From: an uncultured Roseiflexus sp.
Lineage (GTDB): Bacteria; Chloroflexota; Chloroflexia; Chloroflexales; Roseiflexaceae
Assembly (NCBI GenBank): GCA_937935075.1
Contig: CALGYB010000107.1
Location: forward strand, 1 to 45,068
Length of the DNA stretch: 45,068 nucleotides
Reading direction: 5' to 3'
The notes under the pieces were generated by a model, which made no database searches, was not told the origin of the DNA, and saw nothing but the letters and a program-made list of their open reading frames with translations. Positions 24,167-33,469 of this stretch are shown piece after piece. Within the stretch, counting starts at the first letter, position 1. Every line of letters starts with the position of its first letter. The position numbers and the translations under genes are program-made.

Positions 24167-26551
24167 ATGCTGAGACCTCGTTGGCGCAAAGTGTTCGCCG
24201 ATGTCTGGAGCAATAAGACGCGCACCATGCTCGTGGTGCTGTCGATTGCCGTCGGCGTGTTTGCGATTGGCGCGATTGCCGGCGCCAATGCGCTGCTGAC
24301 CCGCGAAATGACCGCAGCCTACCTGGCGGTCAATCCTGCCGACATCTCGATCTATCCCGATGCGTTCGACGATGAGTTGGTGCGCACGGTGCGCCGAATC
24401 CCTGGCGTGGCGGACGCCGAAGGCAGGCGCACGATCAGCGTGCGTCTCCAGACCGGACCCGACCAGTGGCGCGATATGACGATCTATATCGTGCGCGACT
24501 TCGAGGATATGCGGATCAACAAAATCTTGCCCGTCGAGGGCGCCTGGCCCCCGCCATCCCGCACCCTGCTGGTTGAACGCGCGTCACTGCCGCTTACCGG
24601 CGCCAGTATTGGCGATACGGTGACCATCCGATTACCTGATGAGACCCTGCGTCGGATGCAGATTGTCGGGACGGTCGCCACGCCAAATCTTCCCCCGGCC
24701 ATGCTGTCGAACCAGACGTATGCCTTTGCGTCCTTTGGAAATCTCGAGTGGCTCGGTCAGCCGGAGTTTTATGATGAATTGAACATCACCGTGACCGGTG
24801 ACCGCTTCGATAAGGAGCATATCGCCGACGTTGCTGCGCTGGTGCGGAACAAAATCGAGAGCAGCGGTCGCACGGTCTACTTTACCTATCTCCCCGAACC
24901 GGGGCGGCACCCGGCTCACCAGGTGCTGCAACCGCTCTTCCTGTTGCTCGGTTTTCTCGGCGCTCTTTCGTTGTTTGCCAGTTGTTTCCTGGTTGTCAAC
25001 ACGATCTCGGCGCTGCTGACCCAGCAGATACGGCAGATTGGCGTAATGAAAGCCGTCGGCGCGCGCACGAGCGATGTCGTCGTCATGTATCTGGCAAGCG
25101 TGCTGCTGCTCGGCGTGCTGGCGCTGCTGCTGGCAATGCCGCTGGCATACCTGGTGGCCGCCGGTCTGGTAGTCCTTATTTCAGGACTGATGAACACCGA
25201 TGTGACCAGTCTGGCGATGCCGCTGGAAGTCTGGCTGATCATGATCGCCGTTGGTCTGATGGTGCCGCTGCTGGCGGCGTTGGCGCCGGTCTTTGGCGGC
25301 GCGCGCGTAACGGTGCACGAAGCGATCAGCGGCTATGGCCTGGGGAAAGGACGCTTTGGACGCAGTCGCATCGATCATCTGCTGCAACGGCTCCACGGGC
25401 TTTCCCGTCCGTTGATGCTGTCGCTCCGCAACACCTTTCGACGTAAAGGGCGGTTGGCATTGACCTTGACGACGCTCACCCTTTCGGGGGTTATCTTCAT
25501 GTCGGTCTTCAGCGTGCGCAATTCGTTGCTGCTGACGCTCGACGATGCATTGAAATACTTCAATTTCCACATCCTGGGCGTCTTCAGCGGCTTCTACCGC
25601 ACCGAGCAGATTGAACGCGAGGCGCTGGCAGTCCCCGGTGTGACGGCTGCCGAAAGCTGGTGGTCCGAGATGGTGCGCCGGGTGCGTCCCAACGATACGG
25701 AGAGCGACTCGCTCACCATGTACTCCGTGCCCGCCGAGACGCGCATGATCATCCCAACGGTTCTCGAAGGGCGTTGGCTGCTTCCCGAAGATGAAAATGC
25801 GCTGGTGATCAACTCGAGCGTGCTTGGTCTCGAACCGGACATTAAGGTTGGCGATACAGTGACGCTGAAGATTGACCGGCGCGAAACGGAATGGAAGGTT
25901 GTCGGCATTGTGCGTGGCATTGGCGGGCAGGCGATTCTGTATACCCACTATCCGTACTTTGCTCGCATTCGCGGCTTTACCGGGCGCGCCGCTGCCGTGA
26001 CTTTGCAGATCAATCCTTCTGACGCAGCAAACCAGGAGCGGATAGCAAAGGAACTGGAAGCGCACTACAAATCGGTCGGCATCCGCCTGGGCGGAACCCT
26101 GACTCTTTCGTTGCTCCGGCAGCAGAATGAACTCTTCTTCAATATTCTGATCGCGTTTCTGCTGGCAATGGCGTTGCTGTTGGCAATTGTCGGCGGGTTG
26201 GGCTTGATGGGAACAATGAGCATTAATGTGCTTGAACGCACCCGCGAGATTGGCGTGCTTCGCGCGATTGGCGCCTCGAACGGCGCCGTGCAACGCATCG
26301 TCGTCACAGAAGGCATCATCATCGGGGCGCTGAGCTGGGCGCTGGCAATGATCGTTGCTGTGCCGCTGGCAAAGGTGATTTCCGATAGTGTGGGCATGGC
26401 GTTCTTCCAGACGCCGCTCAGTTTCTCGTTCTCGATCAGTGGTGCGCTCATCTGGCTGGCGCTCGTAACGATCATCGCCGCGATCGCCAGCCTGCTGCCG
26501 GCATACAACGCGACGCGCCTCACCGTCCGCGAAGTGCTGGCGTATGAGTAA
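24167..26551 (+). CDS. MacB/FtsX-type ABC transporter permease
   Basis: A 794-aa membrane protein with two FtsX units, a tandem layout like the LolC/MacB-type exporters of Gram-positive and Chloroflexota genomes. Each unit has a periplasm-facing MacB-PCD domain (about 45-250 and 455-640). There are about eight transmembrane segments in all (one near 20-40, three at about 265-380, one near 430, three at 660-785). Conserved ends include [14 protein letters not shown] and [17 protein letters not shown] at 24167 follows GAGGAG. There is no adjacent ATP-binding gene, so it must borrow one. A fragment of a paralogue lies at 17341-17466. Confidence 0.9.
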   Translation: MLRPRWRKVFADVWSNKTRTMLVVLSIAVGVFAIGAIAGANALLTREMTAAYLAVNPADISIYPDAFDDELVRTVRRIPGVADAEGRRTISVRLQTGPDQWRDMTIYIVRDFEDMRINKILPVEGAWPPPSRTLLVERASLPLTGASIGDTVTIRLPDETLRRMQIVGTVATPNLPPAMLSNQTYAFASFGNLEWLGQPEFYDELNITVTGDRFDKEHIADVAALVRNKIESSGRTVYFTYLPEPGRHPAHQVLQPLFLLLGFLGALSLFASCFLVVNTISALLTQQIRQIGVMKAVGARTSDVVVMYLASVLLLGVLALLLAMPLAYLVAAGLVVLISGLMNTDVTSLAMPLEVWLIMIAVGLMVPLLAALAPVFGGARVTVHEAISGYGLGKGRFGRSRIDHLLQRLHGLSRPLMLSLRNTFRRKGRLALTLTTLTLSGVIFMSVFSVRNSLLLTLDDALKYFNFHILGVFSGFYRTEQIEREALAVPGVTAAESWWSEMVRRVRPNDTESDSLTMYSVPAETRMIIPTVLEGRWLLPEDENALVINSSVLGLEPDIKVGDTVTLKIDRRETEWKVVGIVRGIGGQAILYTHYPYFARIRGFTGRAAAVTLQINPSDAANQERIAKELEAHYKSVGIRLGGTLTLSLLRQQNELFFNILIAFLLAMALLLAIVGGLGLMGTMSINVLERTREIGVLRAIGASNGAVQRIVVTEGIIIGALSWALAMIVAVPLAKVISDSVGMAFFQTPLSFSFSISGALIWLALVTIIAAIASLLPAYNATRLTVREVLAYE

Positions 26552-26560
26552 TTCCGAAAA

Positions 26561-26652
<92 letters not shown>

Positions 26653-26714
26653 AACTGATGATGTGGTACGATAGCAGGGTAGCGCGCTCTCTGAAAAACG
26701 GAACCCAAACACCT

Positions 26715-27464
26715 ATGGATTTCACCGATCAGGTCGCAATCGTCATTGGCGGATCAGGCGCAATTGGCTCGGCTGTTGTGACCATGCTCGCAGAGCGTGG
26801 CGCGCGGGTGGTTGCGGGATATCACCAGAATGCTGCGGCGGCGGCGCAGGTGGTTGCCGCCTGCCAGGACATGCGCGGCGACGTATCTGTGCGTCAAGTC
26901 GATGCGCGCGATCCGCAATCGGTCGAGACGCTGGTCAGCGCCGTTATCGAAGCGTATGGACGGCTGGATGCAATCGTGTTCTGCGCGGGCGCCATGCGTT
27001 TCGCGCCGGTCGAAGCAATCAGTGTCGCGCAGTGGCGCGACATGCTGGCATTGCATCTTGATGGCGCCAGGAATGTTTGCCGTGCGGCGTTGCGCCGGAT
27101 GATGCGGCGGCGCTATGGCAGAATTGTTGCTGTTGCAGCGCTTCACGGATTGGCCGGCGGTCCACAGCAGGCCGATTTCTCGGCGGCTACCGGCGGTGTG
27201 TTGGGATTGGTGCGGACGCTGGCACGCGAGGCGGCGCCCTGGAATATCACTGTCAACGCCGTCGCACCCGGTTTTATCGAGACGCCGCAACTGAATACTA
27301 TCCCCGAGGAGATGCGCCTGTGGGGGGAACAGGTGATTGCACTGCGGCGTATCGGGCGTCCGGAGGAAGTGGCGGCGGCGATTGTCTTTCTGTCATCGCC
27401 GCTTGCGTCGTACATCACCGGGCAGACGCTGGTGGTGGATGGAGGGTGGCGTATGGCGCCATAA
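26715..27464 (+). CDS. SDR-family protein lacking the catalytic tetrad
   Basis: A 249-aa Rossmann protein of the FabG-like short-chain dehydrogenase family. The nucleotide loop GGSGAIG (12-18) and the FSSP-like C-terminal [10 protein letters not shown] and [11 protein letters not shown] are kept. At every catalytic place the residue differs when aligned with FabG: Asn to His114, Ser to Ala142, Tyr to Phe155, Lys to Thr159 ([19 protein letters not shown]). The frame is intact, so this looks like a non-catalytic NAD(P)-binding paralogue rather than a relic. ATG at 26715; the open frame upstream only runs through the palindrome array. No partner gene is obvious. Confidence 0.85.
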   Translation: MDFTDQVAIVIGGSGAIGSAVVTMLAERGARVVAGYHQNAAAAAQVVAACQDMRGDVSVRQVDARDPQSVETLVSAVIEAYGRLDAIVFCAGAMRFAPVEAISVAQWRDMLALHLDGARNVCRAALRRMMRRRYGRIVAVAALHGLAGGPQQADFSAATGGVLGLVRTLAREAAPWNITVNAVAPGFIETPQLNTIPEEMRLWGEQVIALRRIGRPEEVAAAIVFLSSPLASYITGQTLVVDGGWRMAP

Positions 27465-27468
27465 AAAA

Positions 27469-27494
27469 CCCTTCGTAGCGCGTGCTGCGAAGGG
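27469..27494 (+). terminator. Hairpin after the SDR gene
   Basis: CCCTTCG and CGAAGGG separated by 12 bases lie just beyond the SDR stop. No T-run follows, so termination is uncertain. Confidence 0.4.
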
Positions 27495-27499
27495 TGCAC

Positions 27500-27889
27500 T
27501 TAAGATATTGCCCCAGGGAGTGTGAAAAGGTTCTGAACTTCAACTCCGGGATCTACCGTTCGGCTACCACGACAGCGCTTTGCAGACGGCCAGCTCCTCT
27601 GTCGGGGTCGCAACGCACCTCGCTTCCTCTCCTCCTGCGATGGTGCGGGCTTTACCGCTGGAACCCTGCACTGACTCACACAGCATCCGGTGTTTCATCA
27701 ATCACACGGCGCTTGCCTGTCGATTTCCCTGGCATTGCATGAAATATCAGGCCATTTCCATCGACTTACGGTCGTCCCCGTCTTCCCGACACCTGTGGGT
27801 AACGCCGCTTGCCGTGCAGAGTCGTTGATCCGTTTGTCAAAGTTCCGTTTTCCTTTTCGTTCCCTGGGGTGTTGGTTGCATGATAGCAT
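27500..27889 (-). mobile_element. Probable 3'-end relic of an IS605-type TnpB gene
   Basis: This stretch has no intact gene. On the minus strand an open piece (27889-27698) reads RQAALPTGVGKTGTTVSRWK. Beyond its stop, another frame reads VKPAPSQEERKRGA and ends near FTLPG. This pattern resembles, from memory, the variable tail of TnpB proteins and the right end of their elements, where a guide (omega) RNA is encoded. No TnpB catalytic core, zinc finger or TnpA is present. The assignment rests on recall of tail sequences, not on an alignment. Confidence 0.35.
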
Positions 27890-27937
27890 TCATGCGCCAT
27901 AAGTCAAGAGGTTCTTAAATCGTTTCTTAACGATATG

Positions 27938-29413
27938 TTATGCGGCATCTGCCAGAACTCGTTCGGCGGCAGCGCGCCCTGAGAGGAGCACGAGCGGAAT
28001 ACCGCCGCCGGGGTGCGTGCCGCCGCCGACGAAGTAGACGCCGCGTACCTCGCGCGCGCGGAGCGGCGGACGCACGAATGCCGTCCATGGGTTGTTCGAC
28101 GCCAACCCGTAGATCGCGCCTCCAGGAGCGTTGTATCGCTCGTTGATCGTTGCCGGCGTCCAGATCTGCTCGAATACAATATGCTGGCTCAGATTCTCCA
28201 GCCCCATATGCTCCAGTTTGTGCAGCACCAGGTTGCGATAACCGGTCGCTTCGCGCGTCCAGTTGACGCGCGGGTTGAGCGCTGGCGCGTTGATCAGCAC
28301 AAACAGGTTCATCTGTCCTGGCGGCGCCATCGATGGGTCGGTCACCGATGCGGCACAGACATAGATCGTCGGGTCGGGCGCCGGTGTCTGCATATCGACG
28401 ATTGCCCTGAACTCGTCGCGGTAGTTGGACGAGAAGAAAATATTGTGATGCGCCAGAGCGGGGTAAATGCGATCAATTCCCAGCAGCAGAACGAATCCGC
28501 TGTACGATGACTCAAGCTGTGCCAGGCGCGCTGCGGTTTTTTCTGTGCCGGGCAGCAGGCTGGCATAGGCGTAGCGCGGATCGGCGTTGACAATCACCTG
28601 CGACGCGGCCAGTCGCTCGCCGCCTGCCAGAACGACGCCAGAAGCGGCGCCGTTGTGGACCTCGATGCGTTCGACCGGCGCATTGGTGCGAATCTCCACG
28701 CCGAGATCGCACGCCAGCGCCGCCAGCGCGCGCGCAATCTGATACATTCCGCCAGCGACGTGCCAGGCGCCCTGGACAAACTCGACATAAGGAATCAGGT
28801 TGAATGTAGCCGGCGCGCGGAAGGGTGACGAGCCGTTGTATGAAGCGTAACGGTTGAACACCTGGCGCAGGTAGGGGCTGCGGAAGAAACTGCGCACTGC
28901 CTGATCAACGGTGCGAAACGGGTCGATCTGAAGCATTCCACTGAATAGATCAGGGGTCAGCAGGTCACGCACGCCGTCGAATGGGCGTAGCAGGAATGGA
29001 CCTTCTGCGGCGCGGTAAATGCGTTCGGCGTAGCTCAGAAATTGGAGAAAGCCGGCAACATCGGCAGGTTCGATGCGCGCGATCTCCTCGGCAAGGCGGG
29101 GCAGATTCTGGCAGGCGTCGAACTGTGTGCCATCAAGCCAGCGATACCGGCAGATCGGTTCGAGTTGCGTGATGGTCAGCGAGTCTTCCATCCGCCGCCC
29201 GGCAGCGGCAAAGACTGACCGCAGCACCCAGGGCATGGTCAGTAACGAAGGTCCGGTGTCGAATCGGAACCCATCGGCTTCGACCAGGTTCAGTTTGCCG
29301 CCGACGCGCTCATTCTTTTCGAGCAGCACAACGCGCCGACCGCGCGCTGCCAGATGAATGGCGGCGGATAATCCGCCAAGCCCGCCGCCAATGATAAGGA
29401 TTGGAAGGTGCAT
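27938..29413 (-). CDS. Phytoene-desaturase-family FAD carotenoid oxidoreductase (CrtI-like)
   Basis: A 491-aa flavoprotein. The N-terminus is an FAD-binding Rossmann motif (ILIIGGGLGGLSAAIHLA, 5-22) followed by the LEKNERVGGKLN segment and FDTGPSLLTMP. The C-terminus has the carotenoid-enzyme signature FVGGGTHPGGGIPLVLLSG. CrtI, CrtN and CrtO-like ketolases share this fold; the length and the HPGGG motif favour a CrtI/CrtN desaturase. Start chosen at ATG 29413, which has AAAGGA upstream and begins the FAD motif; the frame above it runs through a direct repeat. Peripheral membrane enzyme of carotenoid synthesis, expected in a phototroph. Confidence 0.88.
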   Translation of the reverse strand: MHLPILIIGGGLGGLSAAIHLAARGRRVVLLEKNERVGGKLNLVEADGFRFDTGPSLLTMPWVLRSVFAAAGRRMEDSLTITQLEPICRYRWLDGTQFDACQNLPRLAEEIARIEPADVAGFLQFLSYAERIYRAAEGPFLLRPFDGVRDLLTPDLFSGMLQIDPFRTVDQAVRSFFRSPYLRQVFNRYASYNGSSPFRAPATFNLIPYVEFVQGAWHVAGGMYQIARALAALACDLGVEIRTNAPVERIEVHNGAASGVVLAGGERLAASQVIVNADPRYAYASLLPGTEKTAARLAQLESSYSGFVLLLGIDRIYPALAHHNIFFSSNYRDEFRAIVDMQTPAPDPTIYVCAASVTDPSMAPPGQMNLFVLINAPALNPRVNWTREATGYRNLVLHKLEHMGLENLSQHIVFEQIWTPATINERYNAPGGAIYGLASNNPWTAFVRPPLRAREVRGVYFVGGGTHPGGGIPLVLLSGRAAAERVLADAA

Positions 29414-29455
29414 ATCGGTATCCTTTTCTGAAACACGTGTGTTTGTGAATAGTGT

Positions 29456-29562
29456 ATCATAGACGAGGCGAGAGGTGAGGGGCAAGAGGGAACAGCTCGT
29501 CGCAACGCATCCGAAGACCGTTTTCGGATCATAGACGAGGCGAGAGGTGAGGGGCAAGAGGG
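29456..29562. repeat. 35-bp direct repeat pair
   Basis: Identical 35-bp purine-rich copies at 29456-29490 and 29528-29562 (starting ATCATAGACGAGGCGAGAGG) are 72 bp apart, between the divergent desaturase and glycosyltransferase genes. Confidence 0.9.
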
Positions 29563-29671
29563 GTGCAGGTGGGAAGGTTGCAGGTGCGAAGGTGAGCCTA
29601 GCCCATCATACAAATGCTCTGTGTCCTCTGTGTCTCTGTGGTTCAAAAACCTCTCTGAGCGGTGAACGATC

Positions 29672-31210
29672 ATGAACCATTCCATCTCTCCCCCATCAAA
29701 CACGGTTCGCCGATCCTGGAATGTTCGCATTCGCGCCATAATCGGCTCGCACGCTGTCATTCTGACGCTGCTGGCGGGGCAATTCGCGCTGGTGCAGGCG
29801 CTCACCGGTTCGCAGTACGGCGATGCGCCGCGCAATATGCACTGGGGGATACTGATCGTCGAGAACCCGGCATTTCTGTTTGGCGCTCCCGACACCTATG
29901 AGCGCATCAAGGGTTTCCCTCCCGAACCGCCGTCGCTCGCACCGCGGGCGCTCTACCGTTTCCCGCAGGGAGGGCTGCACCGCTGGTGGGGTCCGCTTCC
30001 GCCGCTGCTCTTTGCGCTGGTCTGGTTCGCAACCCATTCGTACACCGCGCTACACCTGGTTGTCCCGCTGGCTGGCGCCGGAGTCGTCTTACTCACGTAC
30101 TGGCTGGCGCGCCTCTGGCTGACGCGGCGCGAGGCGCTGATTGCCGCCGCGTTTCTCGCGTGCTTCCCCCTCTTCCGCGACTACGCGACCGTCGCCTATA
30201 GTGAGGCGCTTTCGGCGCTGGCGCTGACAGCCGCGCTGCTGGCGTATGTCCGGCAGCGCACGGTTGCAACCATCATCCTTGGCGGGCTGGCGACGCTGAT
30301 GAAACTCGACCTGCTCGCGCTCTACTTTGGCACGGTCGGCATTGCCGCTGCATGGTCGTTTGTAGCGCAGTGGAAACGGCGCGAGCCTGTTTCGCGAGGG
30401 ACGTGGTTGCACACATTTGCCGCGCTCGTCGGTCCAGCGATGATCGCATCGCCGTGGGTGTGGTTTCATTACCTGGGGCAGGGTGAGCGCGCGCCGACGG
30501 GTGGAGTGTCGCTTCAGCAGTTCAGCGTGGTTGCGTCGCAGATGCTCGAGTTGCTCTTTTACATCCCGTGGTACGGCGCACTGCTGACCCTGGCAGTTAT
30601 CGGCGCTCTTGCAGTGGTCGGCGTGCGCAGCCGCAGTTTCCCTTCCGATGTGCTGACGATGTTGCTGGCATGGCTGGGGCTGGGCATTATTGTGCTGCTG
30701 GTGTATGCCGCGACTCCCGGTTCTGGCAACAGTCCGCGCGTCCTTATTCCGGCGCTGCCGCCGCTGGCGCTACTGGTTGCAGCCGGTATTACTCGCCTGC
30801 CGCTCTCGTGGAAGCGCCGCGTGGCATTCTATCTGATCACGCTCTTTACGGTGATCAATCTGGTGACCATCGGATACTACGCGGTCGAAGGGGCGCGCAT
30901 CCGCAGGTACGAGCCGGTCTGGCAGGTCTTGCGCGAACAGCCGCGCGGCTATGTGCTGACTGAGGCGTACTGGCACACGATCCTCTATGCACGCCAGCCG
31001 GCAACCTGGTTTGAACTCGATGAAACCTTTCAACGCAATATCATGGAAAACGCCGATCATTTCGCGCGCTACCTGGCTCAGCATCCGATCCGGTACGTCG
31101 TCTTGCCGGCGCATGATGATACCCTCGCTTCCCCTGATGTTCGGGCATACCTCGAGCGCCACGCCAGACGCATAGATGCGGGGGAGTTTGTGGTGTATAG
31201 CGTCAGGTAG
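29672..31210 (+). CDS. Polytopic membrane glycosyltransferase, GT39/ArnT-like
   Basis: A 512-aa integral membrane protein with about ten hydrophobic helices. The first extracytoplasmic loop holds GDAPRNMHWG, with the acidic residue where PMT/ArnT enzymes have their catalytic Asp. These enzymes transfer a sugar from a polyprenyl-phosphate donor to a lipid or protein outside the membrane. The C-terminal soluble part (about 400-512) is small. ATG at 29672 follows GGTGA. It stands alone, divergent from the desaturase; acceptor and donor cannot be told. Confidence 0.75.
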   Translation: MNHSISPPSNTVRRSWNVRIRAIIGSHAVILTLLAGQFALVQALTGSQYGDAPRNMHWGILIVENPAFLFGAPDTYERIKGFPPEPPSLAPRALYRFPQGGLHRWWGPLPPLLFALVWFATHSYTALHLVVPLAGAGVVLLTYWLARLWLTRREALIAAAFLACFPLFRDYATVAYSEALSALALTAALLAYVRQRTVATIILGGLATLMKLDLLALYFGTVGIAAAWSFVAQWKRREPVSRGTWLHTFAALVGPAMIASPWVWFHYLGQGERAPTGGVSLQQFSVVASQMLELLFYIPWYGALLTLAVIGALAVVGVRSRSFPSDVLTMLLAWLGLGIIVLLVYAATPGSGNSPRVLIPALPPLALLVAAGITRLPLSWKRRVAFYLITLFTVINLVTIGYYAVEGARIRRYEPVWQVLREQPRGYVLTEAYWHTILYARQPATWFELDETFQRNIMENADHFARYLAQHPIRYVVLPAHDDTLASPDVRAYLERHARRIDAGEFVVYSVR

Positions 31211-31356
31211 GCGCGGGGCAAGAGGTACGGGGTTGCAGGTTGCAGGTGCAAAGGCGGGCGTTGAACGTTGAACGCGGGCCGGCGCGGCGCTGCCGCGCCC
31301 ACTGGCGCCGCCGCCGCCCCCGCCCGCGCTGGTGCACCTGCGGCATTGCAACGTCT

Positions 31357-32235
31357 TTACCCCAACCCCTCAAGCTTCTTCAGAAACCTCAACACAATCG
31401 CATTGTACTCCTGTGAATGCGTGACATGCAGAAGATGGGAAGCACCCTGTATCTGCGCCTGTTCGACATTTGGCAAATAGCGCGCCAGTTCCTGGCTGAC
31501 GAGCAGGAACATTGGCGGGCTTTTGTCGCCGGTGAGCAGGAGCGCTGGCGCCCGGATCGTCGCCGCCTCGTCGCGGGTGATGTCTTCGGCATTCATTGCG
31601 TCGATCTCCGTTGGTTCGACGCCAATCAGATGCGCATTGTCCAGAATGCGCTGGCGGGCAGATGGCGACAGTCCGTCGAATACGTCGCGCCCCATCATGC
31701 CATCGATAAAAAGCCGCGCGCCCTGTTCCAGGTTGCCGTTCTGCACGGCGCGTTTTGCCGGAAGAATTGCTGCCGCGCGCTGCGTCAGGAGTTCGGCGCC
31801 GCCGGGCAGCGTGGCGAGCCAGGAGCGCAGCGGCGGTTCGATGATCGTGAGGGTGCGCACCAGATCGGGATAATCCACTGCCAGTCGCAGCACAATATCC
31901 GCCCCGAACGAAAAACCGACGAGATGCACACGCCCCAGACCGAGCGCGGTGATCAGGTCGGCCAGATCGCGCGCATGGGTGCGGGTCGAGGTGATGCCGG
32001 CGAGATCGCCGGTCGTCGGGTTGGGGTAGTGGTATCGCTGGCTGTAAGCAATGGCGCGAAAGTGTACGGCGAATGGTTCGATCTGCCGCTCCCACGTGCG
32101 CAGGTCGGTCGGTCCGCTGCCGTGGACGAAAACCACCGGCGCGCCGTGACCGCGCTCGATGTATGCCAGTGGCACATTGCCAGGCTGAATATGATGGAAT
32201 TTGTACTGTCTATCGCCAATTGTGAGCATCTGCAT
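31357..32235 (-). CDS. Alpha/beta hydrolase
   Basis: A 292-aa cytoplasmic hydrolase of the haloalkane dehalogenase/esterase-like group. It shows the oxyanion HGSGPTDLRTW, the nucleophile elbow GFSFGAD (Ser about 108), the acid region LLTGDKSPP and a C-terminal His in GASHLLHVTHS. The substrate is unknown. It converges with the glycosyltransferase gene; 31211-31356 between them holds only GC-rich low-complexity repeats and a small hairpin. ATG at 32235 or 32229 are both possible; no ribosome site decides. Confidence 0.88.
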   Translation of the reverse strand: MQMLTIGDRQYKFHHIQPGNVPLAYIERGHGAPVVFVHGSGPTDLRTWERQIEPFAVHFRAIAYSQRYHYPNPTTGDLAGITSTRTHARDLADLITALGLGRVHLVGFSFGADIVLRLAVDYPDLVRTLTIIEPPLRSWLATLPGGAELLTQRAAAILPAKRAVQNGNLEQGARLFIDGMMGRDVFDGLSPSARQRILDNAHLIGVEPTEIDAMNAEDITRDEAATIRAPALLLTGDKSPPMFLLVSQELARYLPNVEQAQIQGASHLLHVTHSQEYNAIVLRFLKKLEGLG

Positions 32236-32603
32236 GCCGGTATGGGTAAAGCGCCGCTTCGCCTCCTATCCTCCGTTCGCTGCTTCAGATGACAGGCTGT
32301 TCTTATGGTTGTTCCATCAATGCGCCGCTTGTGGCGTGTACCCACATTTTCTTTTTTTGGCGCTTCCGACGCGATCACAGCCAATCGACGACTCCCGCCC
32401 AAGCGCTGCGCTGACAATCTGGGCGTGTTCCTGTTCCTGACGCTCGATGCCGCGTTCCCGTCCCAATGGTGCAGGCCTGAACATGAAGAATGCGCTGCTG
32501 CAAGACATCGACAACAACGCGGCTACCGTCACTCAGCGTCACTTCCACTACTGAACTGTCATGGTATCGCGCCGACTCAACAGCGATGGCGATGCTACCG
32601 CCA
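32236..32603. other. Gene-free stretch with weak coding traces
   Basis: No gene can be supported. On the minus strand two frames (for example SVVEVTLSDGSRVVVDVLQQ near 32550-32480 and QEQEHAQIVSAALGRESSIG below it) look like parts of one broken reading frame, but I recognise no family. Confidence 0.35.
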
Positions 32604-32764
32604 TGCAGTGAGCACCGCCGAACCGCGTGCGGTGCGCGCCGTCGAATCGCCTGCAGTGAGCATGGTCGAACTGCCTGCGGCGAGCAGGGTCGAGCCGCGT
32701 CCTCAGCGAGGGCTTTCGCCCGTAGCGCCCCGGCAGTATGGTACGAATGACCGCACGTTAGTAT
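32604..32764 (+). repeat. MITE-like element, copy 2 (left-truncated)
   Basis: The right two-thirds of the element at 14976-15236, ending AATGACCGCACGTTAGTAT, which is the complement of the expected terminal inverted repeat. The left end is replaced by imperfect ~20-bp repeats, and about 15 bp near the right end are deleted. Confidence 0.7.
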
Positions 32765-32765
32765 C

Positions 32766-32835
32766 AGTTCTCAGTTCTCAGTTCTCGGTTCTCAGTTCTC
32801 AGTTCTCGGTTCTCAGTTCTCAGTTCTCAGTTCTC
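32766..32835. repeat. Heptanucleotide tandem repeat, ten units
   Basis: Ten copies of AGTTCTC, two of them GGTTCTC. It abuts the MITE-like copy and stops 7 bp before the OpuC permease stop codon. Such an array can change length by slippage. Confidence 0.95.
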
Positions 32836-32842
32836 ATAACCC

Positions 32843-33469
32843 CTACCCCCCCTGCATCGCCTGCGTCGCACGCTGCTCGACTGCCCACAACACGCCATTC
32901 GCCCCGATCGCCAGCGCACTGACGGCGACGGCGCCGGCAATGATCTTTTCCGGGTTGCTGCTGCGCACCCCGTCGAACAGCAACAGACCCAGCCCTCCGG
33001 CGTTGATGAATGCCGCAATTGTGCCAATCGCAATGATCGAGAGGGTCGCCACGCGCACCCCCGCCAGAATGATCGGCAGCGCCAGCGGCAGCTCCACCCG
33101 CCACAGCCGTTGCAGCGCCGTCATCCCCATGCCGCGCGCCGCTTCCACGATCGCCGGGTCGATGCCGGTCAGCCCCACAACCACGTTCCGCACCAGCACC
33201 AGTTGCGCATACGCGACCAGGGCGATCACTGCCGGTCGCAGCCCCAGACCGGTGAACGGAATAAGCAGGACAAAGAGTGAGAGGCTCGGAATGGTGTAAA
33301 TGATGCCCAGAACCCCCAGCACCAGGCTGCGCAGTCGCGCCACGCGCGCGCAGACAATACCAACCGGCAACGCAATCGCCAGCGCAATCGCAAGGCTCAC
33401 GCCAGACATCAGCAGGTGTTGCCCTGCCAGGCTCAACACATACGGCAGATTTTCAATCAGGTAGCGCAT
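32843..33469 (-). CDS. Osmoprotectant ABC transporter permease, OpuC-type (second)
   Basis: A 208-aa inner-membrane protein with five to six helices and the ProW/OpuCB core ARGMGMTALQRLWRVELPLALPIILAGVR. It is one of two permeases in this four-gene operon. It overlaps the ATPase end by 17 bp and has no clear ribosome site, so translation is probably coupled. Confidence 0.9.
   Translation of the reverse strand: MRYLIENLPYVLSLAGQHLLMSGVSLAIALAIALPVGIVCARVARLRSLVLGVLGIIYTIPSLSLFVLLIPFTGLGLRPAVIALVAYAQLVLVRNVVVGLTGIDPAIVEAARGMGMTALQRLWRVELPLALPIILAGVRVATLSIIAIGTIAAFINAGGLGLLLFDGVRSSNPEKIIAGAVAVSALAIGANGVLWAVEQRATQAMQGG

Noticed and set aside
32380-32610. Broken minus-strand gene
   Set aside because: Coding-like phrases occur in two frames, but no family is recognised, so I did not call a pseudogene.
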